Assembly: GCA_963767645.1 (NCBI GenBank)
Contig: CAVYEW010000003.1
Span: forward strand, 1-64,000
DNA from: DATFDN01 sp963767645
Lineage (GTDB): Bacteria > Pseudomonadota > Alphaproteobacteria > Acetobacterales > Acetobacteraceae
Length of the DNA stretch: 64,000 bases
Direction: 5' to 3'
The notes below the pieces were generated by a model. The model did not search any database. It was not told where the DNA came from and worked only from the letters and a program-made list of their open reading frames with translations. Below are positions 1 to 7,971 of this stretch, one piece after another. The translations under genes were made by a program, and so were the position numbers. Position 1 is the first letter of the stretch; every line of letters starts with the position of its first letter.

Positions 1-234
1 TTAGTTCTACATCGGAATGGCCGACCCGCCGGGGATGAAACCTGTGGCATTGTGTGCCGGCCGTCGGCGGAGAGGTCGGCTTCTTCTATGGTGCGAGCGA
101 GCCCGCGTATTAGTTGGACCCAGGGCATCCGAAGCACCCCCGATTGCGCCAGGGGCCGCAAGGCTCGGGAGCGCGTTGTTTAGACTTTGATCCAGGGGTG
201 CCCTGCGTCGGCGGCGCGACAGAGGGAGGCAGCC
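1..234 (+). mobile_element. Left non-coding flank of IS110-family element
   Basis: There is no convincing gene in these 234 bases upstream of the transposase; the open frames here are antisense shadows. In IS110-group elements the non-coding end upstream of the transposase carries the structured bridge RNA, so this is where it would lie. The element's left boundary cannot be fixed from one copy and may be outside the window. A ribosome-binding-like GGGAGG lies just before the transposase ATG at 235. Confidence 0.4.
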
Positions 235-1740
235 ATGGACGTTCTCTACCCGCGTTGCGCGGGGCTTGACGTGCATAAGGACACGGTGGTCGTCGGGGTC
301 CGTCTGGCAAGTGCTGATGCGATCAAGACCGACGTTCGCACGTTCGATACGACGACGCCGGGGCTGCTGGCGCTGTCCGCCTGGCTCGCCGAGTGGGGCT
401 GCACTCATATCGCGATGGAAGCGACTGGGGTTTACTGGAAGCCGGTCTGGCACATCCTCTCGGACGGCGAATTCACGCTGATCCTGGCCAACGCCGCGCA
501 TGTAAGGAACGTGCCTGGCCGCAAGACCGACGTGGCCGACGCGCTCTGGCTGGCCGACCTGCTGGCGCATGGCTTGATCCGCCCCAGCTTCGTGCCCGAG
601 GCATCCACCCAGGAGATGCGGGCGCTGCTGCGCACCCGCAAGCAGTTGGTGCGCGAGCAGGCCAGCCATGTCCAGCGCCTGCAAAAGACGCTGGAGGACG
701 CCAACCTCAAGCTCGGCTCGGTGCTGAGCCAGATCATGGGCGTCTCTGGCCGTGCCATCCTGGCCGCGCTGATCGCGGGCGAGCGCGACCCGGACCGGCT
801 GCTCGCCTTGGTCCAGCGCGGCGTCAAGGCGCCCCCCGAGAAGCTGCGGGCCGCGCTGCAGGGCCGGATCACCGAGCGCCATCGTTTCCTGCTGCGCCTG
901 CACCTGCGCCAGATCGATGCGCTGGATGGCGCCATCGCCGAGATCGACGCGGAGGTGGATCGCGAACTCGACCCTTTCCGGGAAGCGGTGCGGCTGTTGC
1001 GGACCATCCCCGGCGTCAGTGACCTGACCGCGCAGGTGATCGTCTCGGAGATCGGCACCGACATGAGCCGGTTCCCGACTGCGGGACATCTGATCTCCTG
1101 GGCCGGGCTGTGCCCGCGCAACGACGAGAGCGCCGGCAAGCGCCGCTCCACCCGCCTGCGTAAGGGCGCGCCCTGGCTCAAGACCACCCTGATCCAGTGC
1201 GCCTGGGCCGCCAGCCACAAGAAAGCCAGCTACCTGCAAGCCCAGTTCCAGCGATTGTGCCACCGGCGCGGACCCAAGAAGGCGATCTGCGCCGTCGCCG
1301 CCTCCATCCTCACCGCCGCCTACCACATGCTCCGCGAGGGCACGCTTTACCAAGATCTCGGCACCGATCACTTCCGCCGCACCTCGCCAGAAGCGCAGGC
1401 CAACCGCCTCGTCCGCCAAATCGCGAAGCTCGGATTTACCTGCACCCTTGCCCCCCTCACAAGGCGTGAGGTTTCTGTTTACACCAGAAGCGCGCCTATC
1501 CCCACCGCCGGTCCTGCCTCGGCCATGCGCCGATCCAATCTGCAGAGCGTCGCGCCATGCTCGCGGCAGATAGCCAGATGCAACGCATCCCCCGCGCGAA
1601 GACCCAGCGCGAACTGGTCCGCGAACCGGGACGCCGTAGGGAACTGCGGCCCGCCAACCGGAAGCAGGACAAAGCTTTCCGCGACCAGGCGCACGAACAT
1701 CGCCAGGGCACTCGCGCGATGCTTGGTCTCGATCGGATAA
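235..1740 (+). CDS. IS110 family transposase
   Basis: DEDD-type recombinase of an IS110-family insertion sequence. The N-terminal RuvC-like domain shows GLDVHKD (first catalytic Asp), the AMEATG glutamate and KTDVADA. The C-terminal transposase_20 region shows IPGVSDLTAQ, the HLISWAGLCP segment and a serine-containing block. The start at 235 is chosen because GGGAGG precedes it and family members begin near the GLDVHKD motif. Family similarity stops near residue 405 (about position 1455). Beyond that the frame reads through the element's end into the antisense vapC remnant. A one-base change in the C-run at 1451-1456 would give an early stop at 1469, so the last ~90 residues are probably not native. 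Confidence 0.85.
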   Translation: MDVLYPRCAGLDVHKDTVVVGVRLASADAIKTDVRTFDTTTPGLLALSAWLAEWGCTHIAMEATGVYWKPVWHILSDGEFTLILANAAHVRNVPGRKTDVADALWLADLLAHGLIRPSFVPEASTQEMRALLRTRKQLVREQASHVQRLQKTLEDANLKLGSVLSQIMGVSGRAILAALIAGERDPDRLLALVQRGVKAPPEKLRAALQGRITERHRFLLRLHLRQIDALDGAIAEIDAEVDRELDPFREAVRLLRTIPGVSDLTAQVIVSEIGTDMSRFPTAGHLISWAGLCPRNDESAGKRRSTRLRKGAPWLKTTLIQCAWAASHKKASYLQAQFQRLCHRRGPKKAICAVAASILTAAYHMLREGTLYQDLGTDHFRRTSPEAQANRLVRQIAKLGFTCTLAPLTRREVSVYTRSAPIPTAGPASAMRRSNLQSVAPCSRQIARCNASPARRPSANWSANRDAVGNCGPPTGSRTKLSATRRTNIARALARCLVSIG

Positions 1741-1807
1741 CTGCCCACCGCGCAGCTTGATCGAGAGCGCGGCCTCGTTGTAAGAACCACACTACGGTCC
1801 GCACCCA
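1479..1807 (-). pseudogene. VapC-type PIN toxin remnant
   Basis: The C-terminal half of a PIN-domain ribonuclease toxin is readable: LRAGDALHLAI, then LDRRMAEAGPAVGI, ending at a natural TAA at 1479-1481. Upstream, the segment that should give the first catalytic Asp (a D-x-SVV block near 1790) is followed directly by the NEAALSIKLR helix, which reads in another frame. The gene has therefore lost roughly 50 N-terminal residues and carries a frame break. It sits immediately downstream of the VapB-like antitoxin and abuts the right end of the IS110 element. It should be inactive as a toxin. Confidence 0.65.
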
Positions 1808-2050
1808 ATACCGGTCTGTATCCCGCATCCGACGCACCAGATCGCGGGCAGCCTCCGTCTGGGGTGGCATGGCGTCGGTCATGGCGCGCAACGCCGCGAT
1901 ATCGATCCGCTGGCGCGGCCTCGCGACCGCCGTGATTTGCGCCACAGGCTTTCCGCGCCGGGTGATGCGCACCAAACCACCGGCGGCGGCGCGTTCGACA
2001 AGCTCACTCAGACGCGCCTTGGCATCCGCAAGAGTGACGGTGCCGTCCAT
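1496..2050 (-). CDS. Phd/YefM-type (VapB) antitoxin with run-on C-terminus
   Basis: The first 81 residues are a complete Phd/YefM-like antitoxin: a DNA-binding N-terminus (VTLADAKARLSELVERAAAG, then VRITRRGKPVAQI) and a C-terminal toxin-binding segment ending RRMRDTDRY. Normal members stop here. In this copy no stop follows, and the frame runs another ~100 residues through the decayed toxin gene to 1496. The antitoxin part thus covers about 1808-2050. There is no clear Shine-Dalgarno site: paired operators lie only seven bases upstream of the ATG, so translation may be leaderless or weak. Confidence 0.65.
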   Translation of the reverse strand: MDGTVTLADAKARLSELVERAAAGGLVRITRRGKPVAQITAVARPRQRIDIAALRAMTDAMPPQTEAARDLVRRMRDTDRYWVRTVVWFLQRGRALDQAARWAVIRSRPSIARVPWRCSCAWSRKALSCFRLAGRSSLRRPGSRTSSRWVFARGMRCIWLSAASMARRSADWIGAWPRQDRRWG

Positions 2051-2056
2051 CTGTTC

Positions 2057-2097
2057 TGACCATTGAGTTGGTCATTTTCTGACCATTGAGTTGGTCA
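2057..2097. promoter_or_regulatory. Tandem palindromic operators of the vapBC module
   Basis: Two identical 18-bp sites, TGACCATTGAGTTGGTCA, lie at 2057-2074 and 2080-2097 with a 23-bp period. Each is a perfect TGACCA/TGGTCA inverted repeat around six bases. They sit directly in front of the Phd-like antitoxin start, where such antitoxins bind as dimers and autorepress. Confidence 0.7.
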
Positions 2098-2167
2098 TTT
2101 AGAGCCTAGTGTGAGTCCATGCGTGAAGCTGCGTCCCCACCCCACCGCCCGCGAAGCCCTCGCGCGC

Positions 2168-2659
2168 TCAGCGCACGACAATCCGGACCACGTCGCGCAC
2201 GCTGCGGCCTCCGCGCTGATCGCCGGGCACGACGAGCCGCAGGCCGCCGTCGGCCGGCGGATGACCATCTGCCGAGTAGGCGATCAGCACCGGCTTGCCC
2301 TCGAAAGCCGGGTCAAGCTCGGCCAGCGCGACAGCCGCCGTGTAGCCGTCGGCGCCGGTCGCCATCAGCACCTTGGCAACGCGGTCGCGCGGCTTCGCCG
2401 CCAACCCTCCCGCTTGTTCAAGAAGAGTCCAGAGCCGGACCCCCGCAAAGGTTGCCGTTGTCCGGCCGCGCTCGCCCTCAAAGGACACGCGCTCTTCCGT
2501 CTGCGGCAGCCGTCGCAGGTCGGCGGCCGTCAGGTGCAGTGCGTGACCCACCTCGCCGTCGATCACCAGCGCCGAATCCGCTGCTTGTGGTGTCGACAGC
2601 GGGCCGGCGCCGAGCAGGAGCGCCGCGGCAAGCAGCGCCGGGGCGGCGAGGCGCCGCAT
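2168..2659 (-). CDS. Small periplasmic molybdopterin-oxidoreductase-domain protein, cysteine-less
   Basis: 163-residue exported protein. The signal peptide spans about residues 1-26 (a hydrophobic Ala/Leu run ending PQAAD). The rest resembles the short stand-alone Oxidored_molyb (sulfite-oxidase-like) fold: the LTAADLRRLPQ motif, FAGVRLWTLLEQAGG, a GADGYTAAVAL segment and a C-terminal LVVPGD. No cysteine is present, so the usual molybdenum-ligating Cys is absent and catalysis of the sulfite-oxidase type is unlikely. The start codon follows directly on the stop of the molbindin gene, implying one transcript and a molybdenum-related role. Confidence 0.65.
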   Translation of the reverse strand: MRRLAAPALLAAALLLGAGPLSTPQAADSALVIDGEVGHALHLTAADLRRLPQTEERVSFEGERGRTTATFAGVRLWTLLEQAGGLAAKPRDRVAKVLMATGADGYTAAVALAELDPAFEGKPVLIAYSADGHPPADGGLRLVVPGDQRGGRSVRDVVRIVVR

Positions 2660-2866
2660 CTACTTGGCTACCATCACATCCGACGCCTTGATGACGGCGA
2701 TAGCCTCGTCCCCCTGCTTGAGGCCGAGTTCCTCCACCGCCTCGTTGGTGATGGAAGACGTGATGACGACGCTGTTGCCGATGTCGATCCGCACATGCGA
2801 GGTGGTCGCGCCTTTCTGTACCGCGACCACCTCGCCCTTGATCTGGTTGCGCGCGCTGAGCTTCAT
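2660..2866 (-). CDS. Molbindin-like TOBE domain protein
   Basis: 68-residue single Mop/TOBE domain. It shows the N-terminal SARNQIKGEVVAV strand, the TTSHVRIDIG turn and a VITSSITNEAVEELGL segment, as in molybdate-binding molbindins and the C-terminus of ModE or ModC. Such proteins bind molybdate or tungstate in the cytoplasm as oligomers. It is upstream of, and contiguous with, the periplasmic molybdopterin-type protein. A GAGGG purine stretch precedes the start. Confidence 0.85.
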   Translation of the reverse strand: MKLSARNQIKGEVVAVQKGATTSHVRIDIGNSVVITSSITNEAVEELGLKQGDEAIAVIKASDVMVAK

Positions 2867-2975
2867 GCAGTCGCCCTCCTTGAGCGTTGCTCAGAACACC
2901 ACGGTTGCCGGCCTCTGGCCACCCCGCCGTCGCAGGCTTATCCTCCGCGCCCATTGCAGACGCCGAGGAGCACGC

Positions 2976-3447
2976 ATGGGCCGGACCGCAACCCTGATCG
3001 CTGCCGCGCTCGCCCTTGCCGCCCAGTCCGCCTGGGGCGCAGCAAGCCCAGGCGCAGCAAGCCGGTCCGCCGCACGCCTTCCTGTTCGGCGCCTGGACCG
3101 GCGGGCTATTCCCGCCGCCCTCGTCGCTTTCGGCGCAGGGGTGCCTCGCCCAGCCTACGGTCATCTTCACGCGCGACGTGGTGCTGCGCGCCACGCTGAC
3201 CGATGTGTTGTATGTCCAGCGCGCGATCGAGACGGCGCGCGGCACCGGCGACGGCATCGATATCCGCTTCGTTCCCCAATCGGGGGCACAGGAAGCCGCC
3301 GGCGGGTTGGGCGCCGGGGCGCCCGGAGCGGGGTTCGGCTGTCCAGAAGCCGACCTGTTGCACGTCCAGCGCGTGTCCGACAACCAGATCAGCTTCCCCG
3401 GATGCCGGGAGTTCCCCTTCCCGCTGATTCGCTGTCCCGCAGGCTGA
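2976..3447 (+). CDS. Secreted hypothetical protein (frame break in signal peptide)
   Basis: The start at 2976 gives MGRTATLIAAALALAAQSAW, a textbook signal peptide. The mature part lies in the next frame (GAWTGG, then QPTVIFTRDVVLRATLTDV) and ends with the cysteine-containing IRC at 3447. Removing one G from the GGGG at 3034-3037 joins the two as AWAQ-QAQ, an ideal signal-peptidase site. This makes a one-base insertion the likely explanation. The mature protein has four cysteines, suggesting disulfides in the periplasm. No function is recognised. A 15-bp imperfect duplication encodes the AQQAQAQQ stretch. Confidence 0.6.
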
Positions 3448-3461
3448 GAGGAGACGCCCGC

Positions 3462-5138
3462 ATGTCGCGCACCGTTGCCCGCCTGCTCGCCGAGAGCCTC
3501 GAAGCGCACGAGATCGATCAGATCTACTGCGTTCCCGGCGAGAGCTATATCGGGCTGACCAATGCGCTGGTCGAGACCAACAGCATCCGGCTGGTGGTCT
3601 GCCGCCACGAGGGCGGTGCCGGGTTCATGGCGGTCGCGGATGGCCGGCTCCGCCCGCGGGCCGGCGTCTGCATGGTCTCCCGCGGTCCCGGCCTTTCCAA
3701 CGCAATGGTCTCCCTGCACTCGGCCTATCACGACGCCACGCCGATGGTGATGCTGGTCGGCCAGGTGGAGCGCGCTGATTTCGGCCGGCAAGCGCTGCAG
3801 GAGCAGAATTATGCGGTGCTGCTCGCCGACATCACCAAGGCGGTGATCGAGGTGAACGAGCCGGTTCAGGCCTCGGAGGCGATCGCTCGCGCCTTCCACC
3901 TGGCAGAGTCCGGCACACCGGGCCCGGTCGCCATGGTGCTGCCCGAGGACATCTTCGAGGAAACGACGGAAGCGGCGCTGGACCAGCCCCGCCCACGCGC
4001 GCTGGCCGCGCCGCGCCGGCACGATCTGGATGCGCTCGCCGAGATGCTCGCGCGCGCCGAGCGTCCGCTGGTCCTGGTGGGCGGCGCGCTGGCCGCCGAC
4101 CAGCTGCATGATCCGGCGGCCACCGACGAGCTTCGACAGCTGGCCGAAGCCTGGATGCTGCCGGTCAGTCCCACCCACCGCCGCCCGCAGCTCTTCGATT
4201 CCCGCCATCCGAACTATGGCGGCTACATGGGCATCCGGGTCGCGCCCAAGCTGATCGCGGAGATGAAGCGGGCCGACCTGCTGGTCGCCCTCGGCGAGCG
4301 GATGACCGACACGGTCAGCCAGTCCTACAGCTTCCCCACGGCGCCGCAGCCGCAGCTTCCGCTAGTGCATGTCTGGCCGGATGCCGACGAGATCGGGCGG
4401 GTCTGGCGGGTCGATCTCGGGATCGCCTGCGCGCCGCAGGAGGTCGTCAAGGGCCTGCTTGCGCGCGAGGCTCCGGCGGGAGCGGAGCGGCGCCGGGATT
4501 GGGTGGGCGGCCTGCACGCGCTGCATCGCGAGCTGATGGAACCGGTTTGGGAGCCGGCTCCCGACGGAGTCAATTTCGCCGCCGTGGCTTGCGCGGTGAA
4601 CCGCCATTTGGCGCCTGATGCGACGGTGACATCGGACGCCGGCAATTTCGGCAGCTTCATCCACCGCTATATCGACTTCCGGCCCGGACAAGTGTTCCTG
4701 TCCTCGGTGGTGGGCGCCATGGGCTCGGGCGTGCCGATGGCGGTCGCCGCCGGGCTGCGACGGCCGGGACGGCAGGTCGTGGCCTTCGTCGGCGACGGTG
4801 GGGCGCTGATGATGGGCAACGAGATCGCCACTGCCTGCCAATACGGCGCCAACCTCATCATTCTGATCTCGGACAACCGATGCTACGGCACGATCTCCAT
4901 GCATCACCATGTCCGCTACCCCGGGCGCCCCTTCGAGGCGGCGACGGGACTTCAGAATCCCGACTTCGCCGCCTGGGGACGATCGTTCGGCGCCGCGGGG
5001 ATCACCATCCGCACCGAATCCGAGGTTGCCGAAGGCATTGCCCAGGCGTTTGCTGTGAAGAACCGGCCGGTGGTGGTGCATGTCCACAGCTCGGCGATAC
5101 AGATGAGCGCCTGGCGCCGGTATGATCCGGGGCAATGA
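3462..5138 (+). CDS. Thiamine pyrophosphate-dependent enzyme, acetolactate synthase-like
   Basis: 558-residue ThDP enzyme of the acetolactate synthase/benzoylformate decarboxylase fold. The N-terminal Pyr domain has the catalytic glutamate in CRHEGGAGFMAVADG and the SRGPGLSNAM loop. The central domain includes PLVLVGGALAA. The C-terminal PP domain has the ThDP/Mg motif GDGGALMMGNEIATA followed by the SDNRCYGTI asparagine. A GAGAGGAGA ribosome site precedes the ATG. No small regulatory subunit gene (ilvN) is adjacent, so this is probably a catabolic decarboxylase or carboligase rather than the biosynthetic enzyme. The substrate cannot be told from sequence. Confidence 0.85.
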   Translation: MSRTVARLLAESLEAHEIDQIYCVPGESYIGLTNALVETNSIRLVVCRHEGGAGFMAVADGRLRPRAGVCMVSRGPGLSNAMVSLHSAYHDATPMVMLVGQVERADFGRQALQEQNYAVLLADITKAVIEVNEPVQASEAIARAFHLAESGTPGPVAMVLPEDIFEETTEAALDQPRPRALAAPRRHDLDALAEMLARAERPLVLVGGALAADQLHDPAATDELRQLAEAWMLPVSPTHRRPQLFDSRHPNYGGYMGIRVAPKLIAEMKRADLLVALGERMTDTVSQSYSFPTAPQPQLPLVHVWPDADEIGRVWRVDLGIACAPQEVVKGLLAREAPAGAERRRDWVGGLHALHRELMEPVWEPAPDGVNFAAVACAVNRHLAPDATVTSDAGNFGSFIHRYIDFRPGQVFLSSVVGAMGSGVPMAVAAGLRRPGRQVVAFVGDGGALMMGNEIATACQYGANLIILISDNRCYGTISMHHHVRYPGRPFEAATGLQNPDFAAWGRSFGAAGITIRTESEVAEGIAQAFAVKNRPVVVHVHSSAIQMSAWRRYDPGQ

Positions 5139-5343
5139 AGGCATGAGGGTCTGGTTGTGGCAAAGAGGGCGCATCGCGGATCGGAGTGTTGCATCTTTGC
5201 CGCCTTCGCGAGCCTGTGATTCTGACTTGCCGTTACAGCCATTCACAATCCGGTTGCGCCCGCAGCTCCCGGCGTCACAAAGTCGCTTCCGCAAGAAAGG
5301 CCCGCAAACAAATATCTCGGGCGCTTCGAGGGGGCGACGTCCC

Positions 5344-5988
5344 ATGAACGACAACAGGAGATCACCCGTGATCAAGGTTCGCGACTTCGCTGCCGTAATG
5401 GCACTCGGCGCCATGGCCGCTCTGCCAGGTTGTTCCATGTTTGGCGGAGGGAATGAGGCTCAGACGGCCGCTGCCACGGCCCCTGCTCCCGCCCCGGCGC
5501 CCGCACCCGCGCCCGCGCCGACGCCCCCGGCCGGCAGCAGTGCCCAGGATAACCAGACATCGCACAGCACCGTGCGGCAGGTTCAGCAGCAGCTGAAGCA
5601 GAATCACATGTATTCCGGCAGGGTCGATGGTCTCTGGGGACCGATGACCCGCCGGGCGGTGATGCGCTACCAGCAAAAAAACAATCTGCAGGCGAGCGGC
5701 GAGCTTGATGACGCCACGCTGCAGGCCATGAACGTCTCCCCTGCCGGTGGAACTGGCGGCGGAAACATGGGCGGCGGCGGAAACATGGGCGGCGGCAACA
5801 GCGGCGCCATGAACGACAACACCGGCGGCACCGACATGAGCGGCGGCTCTAGCGGCTCGATGAACGGCGGCATGTCGGGCGGCTCGATGAGCGGCGGCAC
5901 CGGAGGCGGAACCACGGATATGTCGGGCGGCTCCAGCAACCCCGGAGCGTCGAGCGGCACCGGCGGAACCGCCGCACCGGCACGGTGA
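5344..5988 (+). CDS. Peptidoglycan-binding domain lipoprotein
   Basis: 214 residues. The signal peptide ends in LPGC, a lipobox, so the protein should be lipid-anchored. An Ala-Pro repeat linker follows (about residues 48-66), then one PG_binding_1 domain (about residues 78-130: VRQVQQQLKQ, YSGRVDGLWGPMTRRAVMRYQ, ASGELDDATLQAM). The C-terminal ~80 residues are low-complexity Gly/Ser/Met/Asn repeats (GGNMGGG, SGGSSG). The protein likely tethers an envelope to peptidoglycan. The gene stands alone between the ThDP enzyme and the LLM oxidoreductase. Confidence 0.8.
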   Translation: MNDNRRSPVIKVRDFAAVMALGAMAALPGCSMFGGGNEAQTAAATAPAPAPAPAPAPAPTPPAGSSAQDNQTSHSTVRQVQQQLKQNHMYSGRVDGLWGPMTRRAVMRYQQKNNLQASGELDDATLQAMNVSPAGGTGGGNMGGGGNMGGGNSGAMNDNTGGTDMSGGSSGSMNGGMSGGSMSGGTGGGTTDMSGGSSNPGASSGTGGTAAPAR

Positions 5989-6113
5989 TTCTGGCAGGCG
6001 CGGGCGGGCAGTTGCCCCGCCTCGCGCCTGCGGGTGAGCGATACTTGCGGCTTCAATCAAGACGATACGCTGTGTCCTGCCTTTCGGCGGCAGCGGTATC
6101 GGCCCTGGAAGGT

Positions 6114-6148
6114 CGCCGCCGCCCCCGCGAAAGCGGGGGCGGGCGGCG
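6114..6148. repeat. GC-rich hairpin
   Basis: A 15/16-bp inverted repeat (CGCCGCC-GCCCCCGC on the left, its near-complement on the right, one bulged base) closes on a GAAA tetraloop at 6129-6132. No U-tract follows on either strand, so it is more likely a REP-like palindrome than a classical terminator. It lies 60 bp before the LLM oxidoreductase gene. Confidence 0.6.
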
Positions 6149-6208
6149 GATGTTGCCCCCGCTACTCGGTGCGCCCAAACTGCGGGCGGAAACGCCGGGG
6201 GAAACGGG

Positions 6209-7279
6209 ATGGAGTTCGGCATCGGCATCGCCACGTCGCACGATTCGTGGCGGCTGGCGCAGCGGGCGGAGGAGCTTGGTTTCTCCCATGCCTGGTTCTT
6301 TGACACCCAACTGATCACTGCGGACTGCTTCGTCGCGATGGGAGCGGCGGCGCTGAAGACCTCGCGCATCCGCCTCGGCACCGGCGTCCTGGTCCCCTCC
6401 AACCGCATTGCCCCCGTTACCGCCAGCGCCTTCGCCACCCTGAACGCGATGGCTCCCGGCCGCATCGATTTCGGTGTCGGCACGGGCTTTTCCGCCCGCC
6501 GCGCGATGGGACTCGGCGCCATGAAGCTCGCCGACCTCGAGGAGTATATCCGCGTCGTCTACGCCCTGCTGCGCGAAGAGACCGTCCAGACCGCGGTCGA
6601 GGGCAAGCGGCGCAAGGTCCGGCTGCTGAACCCGGAGGCGGGCTTCATCAACACGCACGATCCGATCCGGCTTCATGTCTCGGCCTATGGTCCCAAGTCC
6701 CAGGCGCTTGCCGCCCAACTCGGCGCCGCCTGGATGTCCTTCGTCTCCGATGTGCCCGATGCGGTCTCGGCGCTCGACGGCATGAAGCGGAGCTGGCGCG
6801 AGGCCGGCCAGCCGGAGGACAGGCTCTATGCCACTGCCTGGACCTGCGGCTGCGTCCTCGGTCCCGGTGAGCCCGCCGACAGCCCGCGCGCGGTGGCGCA
6901 GTCCGGTCCGCGCGCGGCGGTGCTGCTGCACCGGGCCGCCGACCTCGACATGGAAGGATGGCAGAATACCACGGAGATTCCGCAAGCGGTCGCCGCGGAG
7001 GTGGAGGGCTACGTGCGCATGGCCCGCGGATACGAACCCCAGGACGCGCGCTACCTGATGAACCACCGGGGGCATTTCGTCTTCGTCAAGCCCGAGGAGC
7101 GGCGCTTCGTCACCGCCGAGCTGATCCGCAGAACGACGTTCACCGCGACCGAGCCCGAGCTGAAGCAGCGGGTCGAGGCCATGCGCGACGCCGGCTGGTC
7201 GCAGATCGTGTTCTGCATCACTCCGGGCGAGGAGCGCGCGATCGAGGATTTCGCCCGACTCCAGCAGGCCTTCGCTTGA
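6209..7279 (+). CDS. LLM class flavin-dependent oxidoreductase
   Basis: 356-residue luciferase-like monooxygenase fold (TIM barrel) of the F420/FMN-type LLM class. The N-terminus reads FGIGIATSHDSWRLAQRAEELGF, with the characteristic FFDTQL and a later LGTGVLVPSNRIAPVTASAFATLN strand. The F-x-VGTGFSARRAMG loop and the VSAYGPKSQALAAQLG segment are also typical. Cofactor (FMN or F420) and substrate are not determinable. The gene is monocistronic, and its end overlaps the convergent nth reading frame by about 60 bp. Confidence 0.85.
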   Translation: MEFGIGIATSHDSWRLAQRAEELGFSHAWFFDTQLITADCFVAMGAAALKTSRIRLGTGVLVPSNRIAPVTASAFATLNAMAPGRIDFGVGTGFSARRAMGLGAMKLADLEEYIRVVYALLREETVQTAVEGKRRKVRLLNPEAGFINTHDPIRLHVSAYGPKSQALAAQLGAAWMSFVSDVPDAVSALDGMKRSWREAGQPEDRLYATAWTCGCVLGPGEPADSPRAVAQSGPRAAVLLHRAADLDMEGWQNTTEIPQAVAAEVEGYVRMARGYEPQDARYLMNHRGHFVFVKPEERRFVTAELIRRTTFTATEPELKQRVEAMRDAGWSQIVFCITPGEERAIEDFARLQQAFA

Positions 7280-7961
7280 GCCCCGCCGCCCCGGGCGCGG
7301 GCGCCTTGTCGAGATAGCGGCACCAGGGGGCGCCGACGCAATGCCAGCATTCCGGCAATCTCGCCTTGCACACGTAGCGCCCGTGCAGGATCAGCAGATG
7401 GTGCGCATTGGCCAGCAGGTCGGGCGGGATGCGCTCCAGAAGCGCGTCTTCCACCTCGCGGGGGGTCTTGCCGGGGGCGATCCCGGTGCGGTTGCCGACG
7501 CGGAAGACATGGGTATCGACAGCCATGGTCGGCTCGCCGAAGGCGACGTTCAGGACGACATTGGCGGTCTTGCGCCCGACCCCGGGCAGCGCCTCCAAGG
7601 CAGCACGATCGCGCGGCACCGCGCCGTCATGCTGCTCGACCAGACGGCGGCACAGCTCCAGCACGTTCCGCGTCTTGGTCTGCCACAGCCCGAGCGTGCG
7701 GATGTGGCGGCCCACGCCCTCTGCGCCCAATCCCAGCATCGCCTCCGGCGTCGGCGCCTCGGCGAACAGGGTGCGTGTCGCCCGGTTCACTGCCGCGTCG
7801 GTCGTCTGCGCCGAGAGCACGACCGCGATCAGCAGCGTGAACGGGTCGGCGTAGTCCAATTCGCTCCGCGGGTCCGGCCGCGCGCGGGCCAGCGCCTCCA
7901 TGAAATGGTGCACGTCCGCCAATGACATGGCACAGGATGCAGTCCGCGCGGCTTCGCTCAT
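7218..7961 (-). CDS. nth: Endonuclease III
   Basis: Bifunctional DNA glycosylase/AP lyase for oxidised pyrimidines. It has the helix-hairpin-helix LPGVGRKTANVVL with the catalytic Lys, the downstream catalytic Asp in AVDTHVFRV, and the C-terminal [4Fe-4S] ligands C-x6-C-x2-C-x5-C (CKARLPECWHCVGAPWC). The ATG at 7961 is chosen; a TTG at 7985 or an ATG at 7928 are alternatives, and the core domain begins shortly after the latter. The C-terminal ~25 residues after the cluster are basic and Pro-rich and overlap the LLM gene tail-to-tail. It follows the hydrolase closely, probably in one transcript. Confidence 0.93.
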   Translation of the reverse strand: MSEAARTASCAMSLADVHHFMEALARARPDPRSELDYADPFTLLIAVVLSAQTTDAAVNRATRTLFAEAPTPEAMLGLGAEGVGRHIRTLGLWQTKTRNVLELCRRLVEQHDGAVPRDRAALEALPGVGRKTANVVLNVAFGEPTMAVDTHVFRVGNRTGIAPGKTPREVEDALLERIPPDLLANAHHLLILHGRYVCKARLPECWHCVGAPWCRYLDKAPAPGAAGLKRRPAGVGRNPRSRAPRPE

Positions 7962-7971
7962 GGGAGCGTTG

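Noticed and set aside
7..1419. 470-codon minus-strand frame opposite the transposase
   Set aside because: Shadow frame; the plus strand carries the DEDD transposase motifs.
2111..3199. Plus-strand frame across the molbindin and periplasmic molybdopterin-type genes
   Set aside because: The minus strand encodes two recognisable, contiguous proteins with matching start and stop signals; the plus frame has an Arg/Pro-rich, featureless translation.
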